A DNA stretch of 5,608 nucleotides, from positions 3,639-9,246 of the forward strand of contig DOUW01000323.1 in assembly GCA_003520365.1 (NCBI GenBank), written 5' to 3'. This document shows, one piece after another, positions 1 to 5,608 of this stretch. The notes beneath the pieces were generated by a model. It ran no database searches. It was not told the origin of the DNA and saw nothing but the letters and a program-made list of their open reading frames with translations. A program made the translations under genes and the position numbers. Each line of letters starts with the position of its first letter. The stretch's first letter is position 1. Source of the stretch: Massilia sp. (GTDB lineage: Bacteria; Pseudomonadota; Gammaproteobacteria; Burkholderiales; Burkholderiaceae_D).

Positions 1-557
1 ACGCGATCAAGGAAGAATTCACGCGTGCTTTCGTCAAGCATGCCGAAGGCCTGAAGCTGGGCGACGGCCTGGCCGAGGGCACGACCCTGGGCCCGCTGGC
101 CAACGCGCGCCGCGTCGCCGCCATCGGCAAGGTGGTCGAGGATGCGCAGGCCAAGGGCGCCACGTTGGCGTTCGGCGGCAGGCGCGTCGGCGAGACCGGC
201 AACTTCTTCGCACCGACCATCCTGGCCGACGTGCCGCTCGAAGCGAGCGTGTTCAACGACGAGCCCTTCGGCCCGGTCGCCGCGATCCGCGGCGTCGACA
301 GCCTGGAAGAAGCGATCCTCGAGGCCAACCGCCTGCCCTACGGCCTGGCCGGCTATGCCTTCACGCGCTCGATCAAGAACGCCCACCTGCTGATGAACCG
401 CGTCGAAGTCGGCATGCTGTGGATTAACCAGCCGGCCACGCCGAGCGCCGAGCTGCCTTTCGGCGGCATCAAGGATTCGGGCTACGGCACCGAGGGCGGA
501 CCGGAAGCGCTGGAGGCCTACCTGAACACCAAGGCGGTGTCGATGGTCGGCGTGTAA
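1..557 (+). CDS. NAD(P)-dependent aldehyde dehydrogenase, C-terminal part (5' end outside window)
   Basis: The frame opens at base 3 with no start codon and gives 184 residues ending in TAA, so the gene begins upstream of the window. It oxidises an aldehyde to the carboxylate with NAD(P)+, most likely in the cytoplasm. Visible family marks are LGPLANARR, then FNDEPFGPV with the Glu that contacts the cofactor ribose in this superfamily, then [11 protein letters not shown]. Near the C-terminus come [12 protein letters not shown] and [10 protein letters not shown]. The last block is typical of the succinate-semialdehyde/alpha-ketoglutarate-semialdehyde dehydrogenase branch. The catalytic Cys should lie only some 10-20 residues before the left edge, so catalysis and substrate cannot be judged here. 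A GTG at 132 in this frame is internal, not a start. The gene is convergent with the EthD-like gene and separated from it by a hairpin. Family assignment is firm; the substrate is a guess. Confidence 0.93.
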   Translation, partial: AIKEEFTRAFVKHAEGLKLGDGLAEGTTLGPLANARRVAAIGKVVEDAQAKGATLAFGGRRVGETGNFFAPTILADVPLEASVFNDEPFGPVAAIRGVDSLEEAILEANRLPYGLAGYAFTRSIKNAHLLMNRVEVGMLWINQPATPSAELPFGGIKDSGYGTEGGPEALEAYLNTKAVSMVGV

Positions 558-572
558 GCAGTCGCCAGGCTT

Positions 573-614
573 AAGCCGCGTCGGGGCGGACGCCAGTCCG
601 TCCCTGCGCGGCTT
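573..614. terminator. Hairpin between convergent genes, probable terminator
   Basis: Perfect 8-bp outer arms AAGCCGCG (573-580) and CGCGGCTT (607-614) enclose a G-U/mismatch step. Inside is a second stem of about nine pairs (583-591 with 596-604, one G-U), closed by the loop GCCA. The hairpin starts 15 nt after the aldehyde dehydrogenase stop and ends 16 nt before the EthD-like gene's stop, which is the expected place for a shared terminator. Only short T runs flank it (CTTCCTTC on + side), so termination on + is plausible and on - weaker. Confidence 0.6.
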
Positions 615-630
615 CCTTCATCATCAATCC

Positions 631-951
631 TCACACCTCGTCGGCCACCACCGCGCTGATCTGCTGCACGGGCGTGACATTGGTGAAGTTGGCCAGGTCC
701 GCCGCCAGCTCGGCGGCGTGTGGACCGATGCCGGCCATGAGCGCTTCCACCGAGTCGCAGTACACATGGCACATCGCCAGGAATGCCGGCGTGCTGCCGG
801 GCGTGACGCCGGCGATGCCCTGGTCGATGCTGTAGCACCTGCAGGCTGCGCCCATGCGCTGCTTCAGCAGCGGCATGTGCACATCGCGGTAGTAGGCATG
901 GTCGAACACCGCATCGGGGCCGGCCGGGTACATCACACTCAGTTTGATCAT
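631..951 (-). CDS. Small EthD-family protein
   Basis: This gene encodes 106 residues from the ATG at 951-949 to the TGA at 633-631. The length and the motifs MIKLSVMYP near the N-terminus and FDHAYYRDVHMPLLK at about residues 16-30 match EthD-like dimeric alpha/beta-barrel (ferredoxin-like) proteins. The family is named for EthD of the ethyl tert-butyl ether degradation cluster of Rhodococcus, where it is needed alongside a cytochrome P450 but has no clear catalytic role. There is no signal peptide or membrane segment, so it is cytoplasmic. A longer reading of the same frame exists upstream, but this ATG is favoured because AGGAG sits 6 nt before it and because it overlaps the stop of the repressor gene (ATGA). 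That overlap implies translational coupling with the repressor. Its substrate or partner cannot be told from the sequence. It may act on, or bind, a compound sensed by the adjacent regulator; that is inference. Confidence 0.85.
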   Translation of the reverse strand: MIKLSVMYPAGPDAVFDHAYYRDVHMPLLKQRMGAACRCYSIDQGIAGVTPGSTPAFLAMCHVYCDSVEALMAGIGPHAAELAADLANFTNVTPVQQISAVVADEV

Positions 952-962
952 TCCTTGCTCCT
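948..962 (-). promoter_or_regulatory. ATGA overlap and internal ribosome binding site
   Basis: Read on the minus strand, AGGAG (962-958) lies inside the last codons of the repressor gene, followed by CAAGGA and then ATGA. In that tetranucleotide (951-948) the ATG starts the EthD-like gene and the TGA ends the repressor gene. This decides the EthD start and indicates that the second gene is translated by re-initiation or from its own strong site on the same mRNA. Confidence 0.8.
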
Positions 963-1631
963 GTCTGAAATAGATGCCGCCGGGCGCACGCCGGCGGCTG
1001 GTTCGCGAAACACGAACTGCAGGATGAACTCGACGCGTTCGTCCAGTTCGCGCTCGCCATAAGGCGCGTCGATGCCCAGCGCGAGGATGCGCTGGCGCTC
1101 GGACGCAGCCATGTTCAACGCCAGGTCGGCCGTCAGCAAGGCATCCGGCACCGGGCAAAAATCCTTCCTGTGCATGCGTTCCAGCCACGCGACCAATTGG
1201 TCCAAACCGTGCTTGTTGCGGTTGCGGTAATAGGCTTCGCCGATCGCGGGAAAGCGGCTGCGCTCGCGGATCGCCATCACGTACAGGCCGATCGCCTGGG
1301 CGCTGCAGGCGAAGCGGACCCATTCGACCAGGAAACGGCCCAGTACCGCGCGCGCATCCTGCGCGCTTGTCACCGGCGCATCGAGCATGGTGGTGGCGAC
1401 CTTGGCGCCCCGCTCGATGATGTGTCCGATTAACTCTTCCTTGCTGGAAATAACCATATACACACTGCGCTTCGATACCTTTGCGCGCTGGGCCACTTGC
1501 GCAACACTGAAATCGGCATTGGCGGCCTGTTCGTCAAGGATGGCGATCGCCGCCTCGACCAGACGGTCGAGCAGTTGTGCGGGCGTATAGGTGGCGGGGC
1601 GGCCGACCTTGGGTCGTTCGTCCTTGTTCAT
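948..1631 (-). CDS. TetR/AcrR-family transcriptional regulator
   Basis: This 227-residue protein has an N-terminal helix-turn-helix domain. After a basic start (KVGRPATYTPAQLLDRLVEAA), the HTH falls at about residues 41-61 with FSVAQVAQRAKVSKRSVYMVI, then SSKEELI, the usual TetR pattern. The rest is helical and should form the ligand-binding and dimerisation domain. The stretch RERSRFPAIGEAYYRNR (about 122-138) resembles AefR-like TetR C-terminal domains. The last 15 or so residues look disordered. The start is supported by GAGGAG 4-5 nt upstream. Family members usually repress by binding palindromes and release DNA on binding a small hydrophobic ligand. The gene is divergent from the PQQ dehydrogenase across 120 bp and overlaps the EthD-like gene by 4 nt. 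It probably controls its own operon and perhaps the dehydrogenase. The ligand is unknown. Confidence 0.92.
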   Translation of the reverse strand: MNKDERPKVGRPATYTPAQLLDRLVEAAIAILDEQAANADFSVAQVAQRAKVSKRSVYMVISSKEELIGHIIERGAKVATTMLDAPVTSAQDARAVLGRFLVEWVRFACSAQAIGLYVMAIRERSRFPAIGEAYYRNRNKHGLDQLVAWLERMHRKDFCPVPDALLTADLALNMAASERQRILALGIDAPYGERELDERVEFILQFVFREPAAGVRPAASISDRSKE

Positions 1632-1659
1632 TTTTCTCCTCAGATGATGGGGTAGTATT

Positions 1660-1689
1660 CTTGTAATTGTCAGGAAATTAAGAAACCAA
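1660..1689 (-). promoter_or_regulatory. Weak candidate promoter for the tetR-ethD-like operon
   Basis: On the minus strand, TTGGTT (1689-1684) and TACAAG (1665-1660) are separated by 18 bp. They match the sigma70 boxes at 3/6 and 4/6 positions. Transcription would start near 1653, leaving a short leader that still contains the repressor's Shine-Dalgarno site. The -35 would lie inside the palindrome at 1683-1696, which would suit autoregulation. A CTGACA at 1673-1668 is a better -35, but its partner -10 would put the transcript start inside the ribosome binding site. This call is tentative. Confidence 0.25.
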
Positions 1690-1703
1690 GTGGTTTACAA
1701 ACC
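1683..1703. promoter_or_regulatory. Candidate TetR operator: three alternating AAACC/GGTTT half-sites
   Basis: AAACCA (1683-1688), AG, then TGGTTT (1691-1696) form a perfect 14-bp inverted repeat. The right half-site is reused: GGTTT (1692-1696), AC, then AAACC (1699-1703) form a second inverted repeat. The cluster covers the -35 hexamer of the dehydrogenase promoter and sits in the gap between a TetR-type gene and its divergent neighbour, a classic operator position. That the adjacent TetR protein is the binder is inference. Confidence 0.6.
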
Positions 1704-1722
1704 TGTGTCGGGAGCATATCAT
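1694..1722 (+). promoter_or_regulatory. Sigma70-type promoter of the PQQ dehydrogenase gene
   Basis: TTTACA (1694-1699) and TATCAT (1717-1722), each one base from consensus, are separated by exactly 17 bp. Transcription would start around 1729, about 22 nt before the ATG. The leader contains the ribosome binding site AAGGA (1742-1746), 5 nt ahead of the start codon. The -35 hexamer overlaps the candidate operator half-sites. Confidence 0.65.
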
Positions 1723-1751
1723 AGCGCCCTGGAACTTTCCTAAGGACTTTT

Positions 1752-4184
1752 ATGAACCCCTCTTCGCGGTCCGGACCGCTTCTGACGATTACCGGATCCA
1801 TCTTCATCCTCCTCGGCCTGGCCCTGCTCGGCGGGGGCATTTATCTGGCCACACTCGGCGGTTCTTTCTACTACCTGGTGTCGGGCCTGGCACTGATCAT
1901 CAACGGCGTCCTTGTTCTCAAGCGACGCCGTTCTGCTTTGGGCCTGATGGCGGCGATCCTGGTCGTGACCGTCGCCTGGTCCCTGGTCGAAGTCCGGTTC
2001 GACTGGTGGCAATTGCTGCCGCGACTGGATATCTGGTTTGCCGCCGCGGTCTGGCTGCTGCTGCCCTTCGTCGACCGCCGCCTGGACAAGCCCGCGGAAG
2101 GCGCTGACGCCGGACGCAAGGCGCTGATCGCATCTGCCGTGGTCACGCTGCTGGTCGGCGTGGTCGCGCTGTTCCAGGATTACCATGACCTGCACGGTGT
2201 CGTCGCGGCCGAGAACATGGCCGGCGGCGGCACCCACGATGCCGCCGGCGTCGCCGCCAACGACTGGTCGGCCTACGGCCGCTCCGGCTACGGCGACCGC
2301 TATGCGCCCGCGGCGCAGATCACGCCCGCCAACGTCAGCCAGCTGAAGCAGGTGTGGAGCTACCACACCGGCGACTTCAAGGGGCCGACCGACCCGGGCG
2401 AGATCGCCAACGAGGTCACCCCGTTGAAAGTGAACGGCATGCTGTACATGTGCACGCCGCACAATATCGTGATCGCGCTCGATCCGGACACCGGCAAGGA
2501 AATCTGGCGCCACGATCCGAAGATCAACCGTGACGCGGCCCACTACCAGCACATGATCTGCCGCGGCGTGTCCTACTGGGACGCCAACGCACCGTCGCTG
2601 AACGGCGCTCCCGCACGGGCCGATGCCGCGACGATGGAGTGCCCGCGCCGCATCATCGCGCCGACCATGGACGGCACCCTGATCGCCGTCAACGCCGATA
2701 CCGGCAAATCCTGCGCGTCCTTCGGCAACAACGGCGTCGTCGATCTCTACAAGGGACACCCGGTCAAGGTCCGCGGCATGCTGATGCCGACCTCGCCGCC
2801 GGCGGTGGCGCAGAACATGATCGTGATGGCGGCCAGCGTGACCGACAACCACTCGATCGACGAGCCGTCCGGCGTCATCCGCGGCTACGACCCGGTCACC
2901 GGCCAGCTGGTATGGAACTGGGATCCGGCCCGCCCGGACGAGACCAATCCGCTGACCGAAGGCGAAACCTACGTCCGCAATTCGCCGAATTCCTGGGGCG
3001 TGTCGAGCATCGACGAGAAGCTGGGCATGGTGTATATCCCCATGGGCAACGAGACCCCGGATACCTGGGGCGGCACGCGCAACAAGAACGGCGAGCGCTT
3101 CAACAGTGCCATCGTCGCGCTCGACCTGGCGACCGGCAAGCTGCGCTGGGTCTACCAGACCGTCCACCACGACATCTGGGACATGGACATCGGCGGCCAG
3201 CCGACCCTGGTGGACATCGACACCCCGAAGGGCAAGGTGCCATCGGTGGTCGCGACGACCAAGACCGGCCACATCTTCGTGATCGACCGCCGCAATGGCA
3301 CGCTGGTCGTGCCGGCGCCGGAAAAACCGGTGCCGACGGATAACCCCGCCCCAGGCGACCACCTGTCGCCGACCCAGCCTTACTCGGCACTGAGCTTCCT
3401 GCCGGAGCGTAACATCAGCGAAACCGACATGTGGGGCACTACGCCCTTCGACCAGCTGGCCTGCCGCATCATCTACAAGAACCACCGCTACGAAGGTCCG
3501 TTCACCCCGCAGACCGTGGGCGGGAAAGGCAAGGGCGCCATCATCTCCCCGGGCCCGCTGGGTATCTTCGAATGGGGCGGCGCCAGTGTCGATCCGGTGC
3601 GCCAGCTGCTGATCCTGAACCCCAACTACATGGGCTTCCTGGAACGCCTGGTCCCGCGCGAGAAAGCCCAGGCCAAGGGCGGTACCGGCGGCGAGATGGG
3701 CCTGCAACCGCAGACCGGCATTCCGTTCGCCGTCGAGATCAGTCCCTTCCTGTCGCCGCTGGGCTTCCCGTGCCAGGCACCGCCCTGGGGCTACGTGGCG
3801 GCGGTCGACCTGAAGACCATGAAGAAGGTCTGGATGCACAAGAACGGCACGACCCGCGACAGCGCACCGGTGCCGATTGCCCTGCCGCTGGGCGTGCCCA
3901 GCCTGGGCGGCATGGTGACCACCGGCGGCGGCTTGACCTTCCTGAGCAGCACCCTGGACTACTACATCCGCGGCTACGACGTCAGCAACGGCAAGGAAAT
4001 CTGGAAGGCGCGCCTGCCTGCGGGCGGCCAGGCCACCCCGATGAGCTATGTGTCGGACAAGACCGGCAAGCAATATATCGTGGTGATGGCCGGCGGCCAC
4101 GGCTCGCTGGGCACCAAGATGGGCGACGAAATGGTTGCCTATGCCCTGCCTGATGGGGTTGCCGCTCCCGTAACCAAGAAGTAA
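1752..4184 (+). CDS. Membrane-bound PQQ-dependent dehydrogenase, glucose/quinate/shikimate family
   Basis: This 810-residue quinoprotein is close to the usual ~800 of the family. Five hydrophobic segments (about 12-31, 38-56, 61-79, 92-108, 123-142) form the inner-membrane anchor that passes electrons to ubiquinone. From about residue 170 to the end is the periplasmic eight-bladed PQQ propeller. Blade-type tryptophan motifs such as GKEIWRHDP (W252), GQLVWNWDP (W388), GKLRWVYQT (W466) and GKEIWKAR (W751) recur through it. By alignment from memory with E. coli glucose dehydrogenase, D477 in HHDIWDMD matches the catalytic Asp466, K504 in TTKTGHIFVIDRRNG matches PQQ-binding Lys493, and W415 in SPNSWG matches Trp404. 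The active site therefore looks intact. The family oxidises D-glucose to gluconolactone, or quinate and shikimate to their 3-dehydro forms; the sequence alone does not separate these for me. An OprB-like porin downstream favours a sugar, but quinate clusters also carry porin-like genes. No PQQ synthesis genes are in view. Confidence 0.95.
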   Translation: MNPSSRSGPLLTITGSIFILLGLALLGGGIYLATLGGSFYYLVSGLALIINGVLVLKRRRSALGLMAAILVVTVAWSLVEVRFDWWQLLPRLDIWFAAAVWLLLPFVDRRLDKPAEGADAGRKALIASAVVTLLVGVVALFQDYHDLHGVVAAENMAGGGTHDAAGVAANDWSAYGRSGYGDRYAPAAQITPANVSQLKQVWSYHTGDFKGPTDPGEIANEVTPLKVNGMLYMCTPHNIVIALDPDTGKEIWRHDPKINRDAAHYQHMICRGVSYWDANAPSLNGAPARADAATMECPRRIIAPTMDGTLIAVNADTGKSCASFGNNGVVDLYKGHPVKVRGMLMPTSPPAVAQNMIVMAASVTDNHSIDEPSGVIRGYDPVTGQLVWNWDPARPDETNPLTEGETYVRNSPNSWGVSSIDEKLGMVYIPMGNETPDTWGGTRNKNGERFNSAIVALDLATGKLRWVYQTVHHDIWDMDIGGQPTLVDIDTPKGKVPSVVATTKTGHIFVIDRRNGTLVVPAPEKPVPTDNPAPGDHLSPTQPYSALSFLPERNISETDMWGTTPFDQLACRIIYKNHRYEGPFTPQTVGGKGKGAIISPGPLGIFEWGGASVDPVRQLLILNPNYMGFLERLVPREKAQAKGGTGGEMGLQPQTGIPFAVEISPFLSPLGFPCQAPPWGYVAAVDLKTMKKVWMHKNGTTRDSAPVPIALPLGVPSLGGMVTTGGGLTFLSSTLDYYIRGYDVSNGKEIWKARLPAGGQATPMSYVSDKTGKQYIVVMAGGHGSLGTKMGDEMVAYALPDGVAAPVTKK

Positions 4185-4210
4185 TTACAAGTAAACAGAT
4201 GTAATTGCTC

Positions 4211-4243
4211 GACAGCACGCGCCGCGGCGCGGCGCGTGCTGTC
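4211..4243 (+). terminator. Strong rho-independent-type terminator after the PQQ dehydrogenase gene
   Basis: A perfect 15-bp stem (4211-4225 GACAGCACGCGCCGC pairing with 4229-4243) has a 3-nt GGC loop. It begins 26 nt after the TAA. TCG and then an uninterrupted pyrimidine run (4247-4268) follow, richer in T than the surroundings but not a pure T tract. This should end most transcripts from the dehydrogenase promoter before the porin gene. Confidence 0.82.
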
Positions 4244-4355
4244 TCGTTCTTTCCTTCTTTCTCCTTTCACTTTCACATTCCGACACCATCCGGACACGCA
4301 TGGCGGCTCCCGCCGGGACCGGCCGGGCCGCTGCATTGCCGAAAGCAATCACATC
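4244..4355 (+). promoter_or_regulatory. Porin leader region with small hairpins, no clear promoter
   Basis: This stretch lies between the terminator stem and the porin start. It holds the pyrimidine run, a tandem TTTCAC (4265-4270 and 4271-4276), and a small hairpin GGCGG-CTC-CCGCC (4302-4314). A second hairpin, ATTGC-CGAAA-GCAAT (4335-4349), ends 6 nt before the ATG. I find no convincing sigma70 -35/-10 pair. The only purine-rich candidate ribosome site is GAAAG at 4341-4345, mostly in the loop of the last hairpin. Confidence 0.35.
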
Positions 4356-5608
4356 ATGAATACCATCTCACGCAAGACCACCCTCGCCACCGCACTTTCG
4401 CTGGGCCTGCTGGCGTCCGGGTTCGCCTCGGCCGCCGACGCCGGCCCTTACCTGTTCGGCGACTGGAACGGCGAGCGCACCCGCCTGGCCGAACAGGGCG
4501 TTTCGTTCGACTTCGGCTATACCTCGGAACTGGCGCACAACAGCGCTGGCGGCACACGCGAACTGGGCCGCTACAGCGACCAGTGGGTGCTGGGCAGCCG
4601 CCTCGACCTCGGCAAGCTCTGGGGCTGGCAGGGCGCCACCTTCAAGGCCACCGTCACCAACCGCAACGGCAAGAACCTGAGCACGGACGCCGGGCTCGGC
4701 ACCTTCCAGCAGGTCCAGGAAGTGTACGGCCGCGGCCAGACCTGGCGCCTGACCGACCTCCACCTCGAGCAGGCGCTGCTCGACGGCAGGCTGGTGCTGA
4801 AGGCCGGCCGCATGGGCATCGGCGCCGACTTCGCCGGCTTTTCCTGCGACTTCCAGAACCTGAGCTTCTGCGGTTCGCAGCCGGGCAACCTGGTCGGCAG
4901 CTACTGGGCCAACTGGCCGGTCAGCGTCTGGGCCGGCGTCGCCAGGTTGAACACTTCGCGCGAGAGCTACTTGCAACTTGGCGTCTACCAGGTCAATCCG
5001 CGCTACCTCGACGACGGTTATGCCGTGCGCAAGGGATTGCACCCGAACAATCCGCACGGCACGACCGGCGCCCTGATCCCGGTCGAATTCGGCTGGCAGC
5101 CGCAGTCCGGCCTGTATCGCGGCCTGCCGGGCAGCTACAAGGTCGGCGCCTGGTACAACACCTCCGATGGCGACGACGTGGCGCTGGACGCGCTGCGCCG
5201 CCCGCTCGGTACGGACAGCGTCGGCGCACTGCGCCGCGACGGCGCCTATGGCGCCTACGTCAATCTCGAGCAGCAGGTCACGGGCAGCGCCGGCGGCAGG
5301 GGAGCGACCGTGTTCCTGAATGCGACCCAGGCCGACAAGTTCACCGCCGCCACCGATCGCCAGGTCGCCATCGGCATGGAATACAAGGGTGTCTTCGACC
5401 GCCAGCGCGACATGATCGGCGTGGCGCTCGGCGCCACCCATGCGAACGGCCGCCGCGCCCGCGCCCTGCGCCGCGACGAGGCAGCGCAGCCGCAGGCGAC
5501 GGCCGCCATCGCCCACGGCTACGAATACGCGGCCGAAGTGTTCTACAGCTGGTCACCGCTGCCGTCGGTCAGCATCCGTCCCAACCTGCAGTACGTGAAG
5601 CATCCGGT
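4356..5608 (+). CDS. OprB-type carbohydrate-selective porin (3' end outside window)
   Basis: The open frame of 417 codons runs off the right edge without a stop. Family members are roughly 430-460 residues, so only the last strands are missing. Residues 1-26 are a Sec signal peptide with basic ISRK, a hydrophobic core and FASA, cleaved before ADAG. The mature start, PYLFGDWNGERTRLAEQGVSF, matches the GDWxGxRxxLxxxG opening of OprB porins. The body alternates polar and hydrophobic residues rich in aromatic and Gly, as in outer-membrane beta strands. Two cysteines in FSCDFQNLSFCGSQ (C164, C172) match a pair typical of OprB and may form a periplasmic disulfide. The trimeric 16-strand pore should let sugars across the outer membrane to the periplasmic dehydrogenase encoded upstream. 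In pseudomonads a glucose dehydrogenase gene is likewise followed by an OprB porin gene. The ATG is favoured by the signal peptide although its ribosome site is weak. Confidence 0.92.
   Translation, partial: MNTISRKTTLATALSLGLLASGFASAADAGPYLFGDWNGERTRLAEQGVSFDFGYTSELAHNSAGGTRELGRYSDQWVLGSRLDLGKLWGWQGATFKATVTNRNGKNLSTDAGLGTFQQVQEVYGRGQTWRLTDLHLEQALLDGRLVLKAGRMGIGADFAGFSCDFQNLSFCGSQPGNLVGSYWANWPVSVWAGVARLNTSRESYLQLGVYQVNPRYLDDGYAVRKGLHPNNPHGTTGALIPVEFGWQPQSGLYRGLPGSYKVGAWYNTSDGDDVALDALRRPLGTDSVGALRRDGAYGAYVNLEQQVTGSAGGRGATVFLNATQADKFTAATDRQVAIGMEYKGVFDRQRDMIGVALGATHANGRRARALRRDEAAQPQATAAIAHGYEYAAEVFYSWSPLPSVSIRPNLQYVKHP

Noticed and set aside
718..1062. A 114-residue + strand open frame opposite the EthD-like and TetR genes.
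   Set aside because: No family resemblance, and it lies antisense to two recognisable genes.
631..1323. A longer 230-residue version of the EthD-like protein starting within the repressor gene.
   Set aside because: The first ~124 residues are low-complexity Arg/Pro/Gly-rich out-of-frame readings of the TetR gene. Homology begins at the ATG at 951, which has its own AGGAG.
1731..1740. GGAACTTTCC near the expected transcription start, a possible second operator.
   Set aside because: Only 4-bp arms around two bases and no extension. It is unlike the AAACC half-sites and is expected by chance.
2639..3343. A 234-residue + strand frame inside the dehydrogenase gene (and a similar one at 3431-4153).
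   Set aside because: Arg/Pro-rich out-of-frame reading within an intact gene. No sign of a frameshift in the main frame.
1740..4100. A 786-residue open frame on the minus strand covering most of the PQQ dehydrogenase gene.
   Set aside because: It is a codon-phase mirror of a GC-rich gene: rich in His, Arg, Ala, Asp and Val with no recognisable domain, while the + strand frame has full family motifs and a ribosome site.
4183..4206. AATTAC and GTAATT inverted repeat spanning the dehydrogenase stop codon.
   Set aside because: Six AT-rich pairs with a 12-nt loop are unlikely to be stable. The strong hairpin just downstream explains termination.
4368..5516. A 382-residue open frame on the minus strand opposite the porin gene.
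   Set aside because: Same mirror effect. The + strand frame has a signal peptide, OprB motifs and continues past the window.

Overview
The window is GC-rich and densely coded, with proteobacterial-type Shine-Dalgarno sites, an outer-membrane porin and a ubiquinone-linked inner-membrane quinoprotein. This points to a Gram-negative proteobacterium. A beta-proteobacterium such as an Oxalobacteraceae/Burkholderiales member would fit, but that is an inference from style and gene content, not from a marker gene.

Layout. (1) The 3' end of an NAD(P)-dependent aldehyde dehydrogenase gene on + (to 557). (2) A long hairpin at 573-614 between this gene and two convergent genes on the minus strand. (3) A minus-strand pair: a TetR/AcrR-type repressor (1631-948) and a small EthD-family protein (951-631). 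Their stop and start codons overlap in ATGA, so the two are very probably translated together. (4) A 120-bp AT-richer divergent control region (1632-1751). It carries a good sigma70 promoter facing right, and a cluster of AAACC/GGTTT half-sites lies over its -35 box. (5) A full-length membrane-bound PQQ-dependent dehydrogenase of the glucose/quinate/shikimate family (1752-4184). (6) A perfect 15-bp-stem terminator hairpin at 4211-4243 followed by a pyrimidine tract. (7) An OprB-type carbohydrate-selective porin (4356 to past the right edge).

How the genes fit together. The porin would admit sugar or a polyol/cyclic acid to the periplasm, and the quinoprotein would oxidise it there and pass electrons to ubiquinone. 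The TetR-type protein is the obvious candidate to control both its own operon and the dehydrogenase from the shared intergenic region. The job of the EthD-like protein is unknown. The aldehyde dehydrogenase belongs to a separate transcription unit and may be functionally unrelated.

Most of the window consists of known families. The least ordinary parts are the TetR-EthD module placed head-to-head with a PQQ dehydrogenase and the three-half-site operator candidate on its promoter. I see no RNA gene, mobile element, CRISPR array or large repeat.
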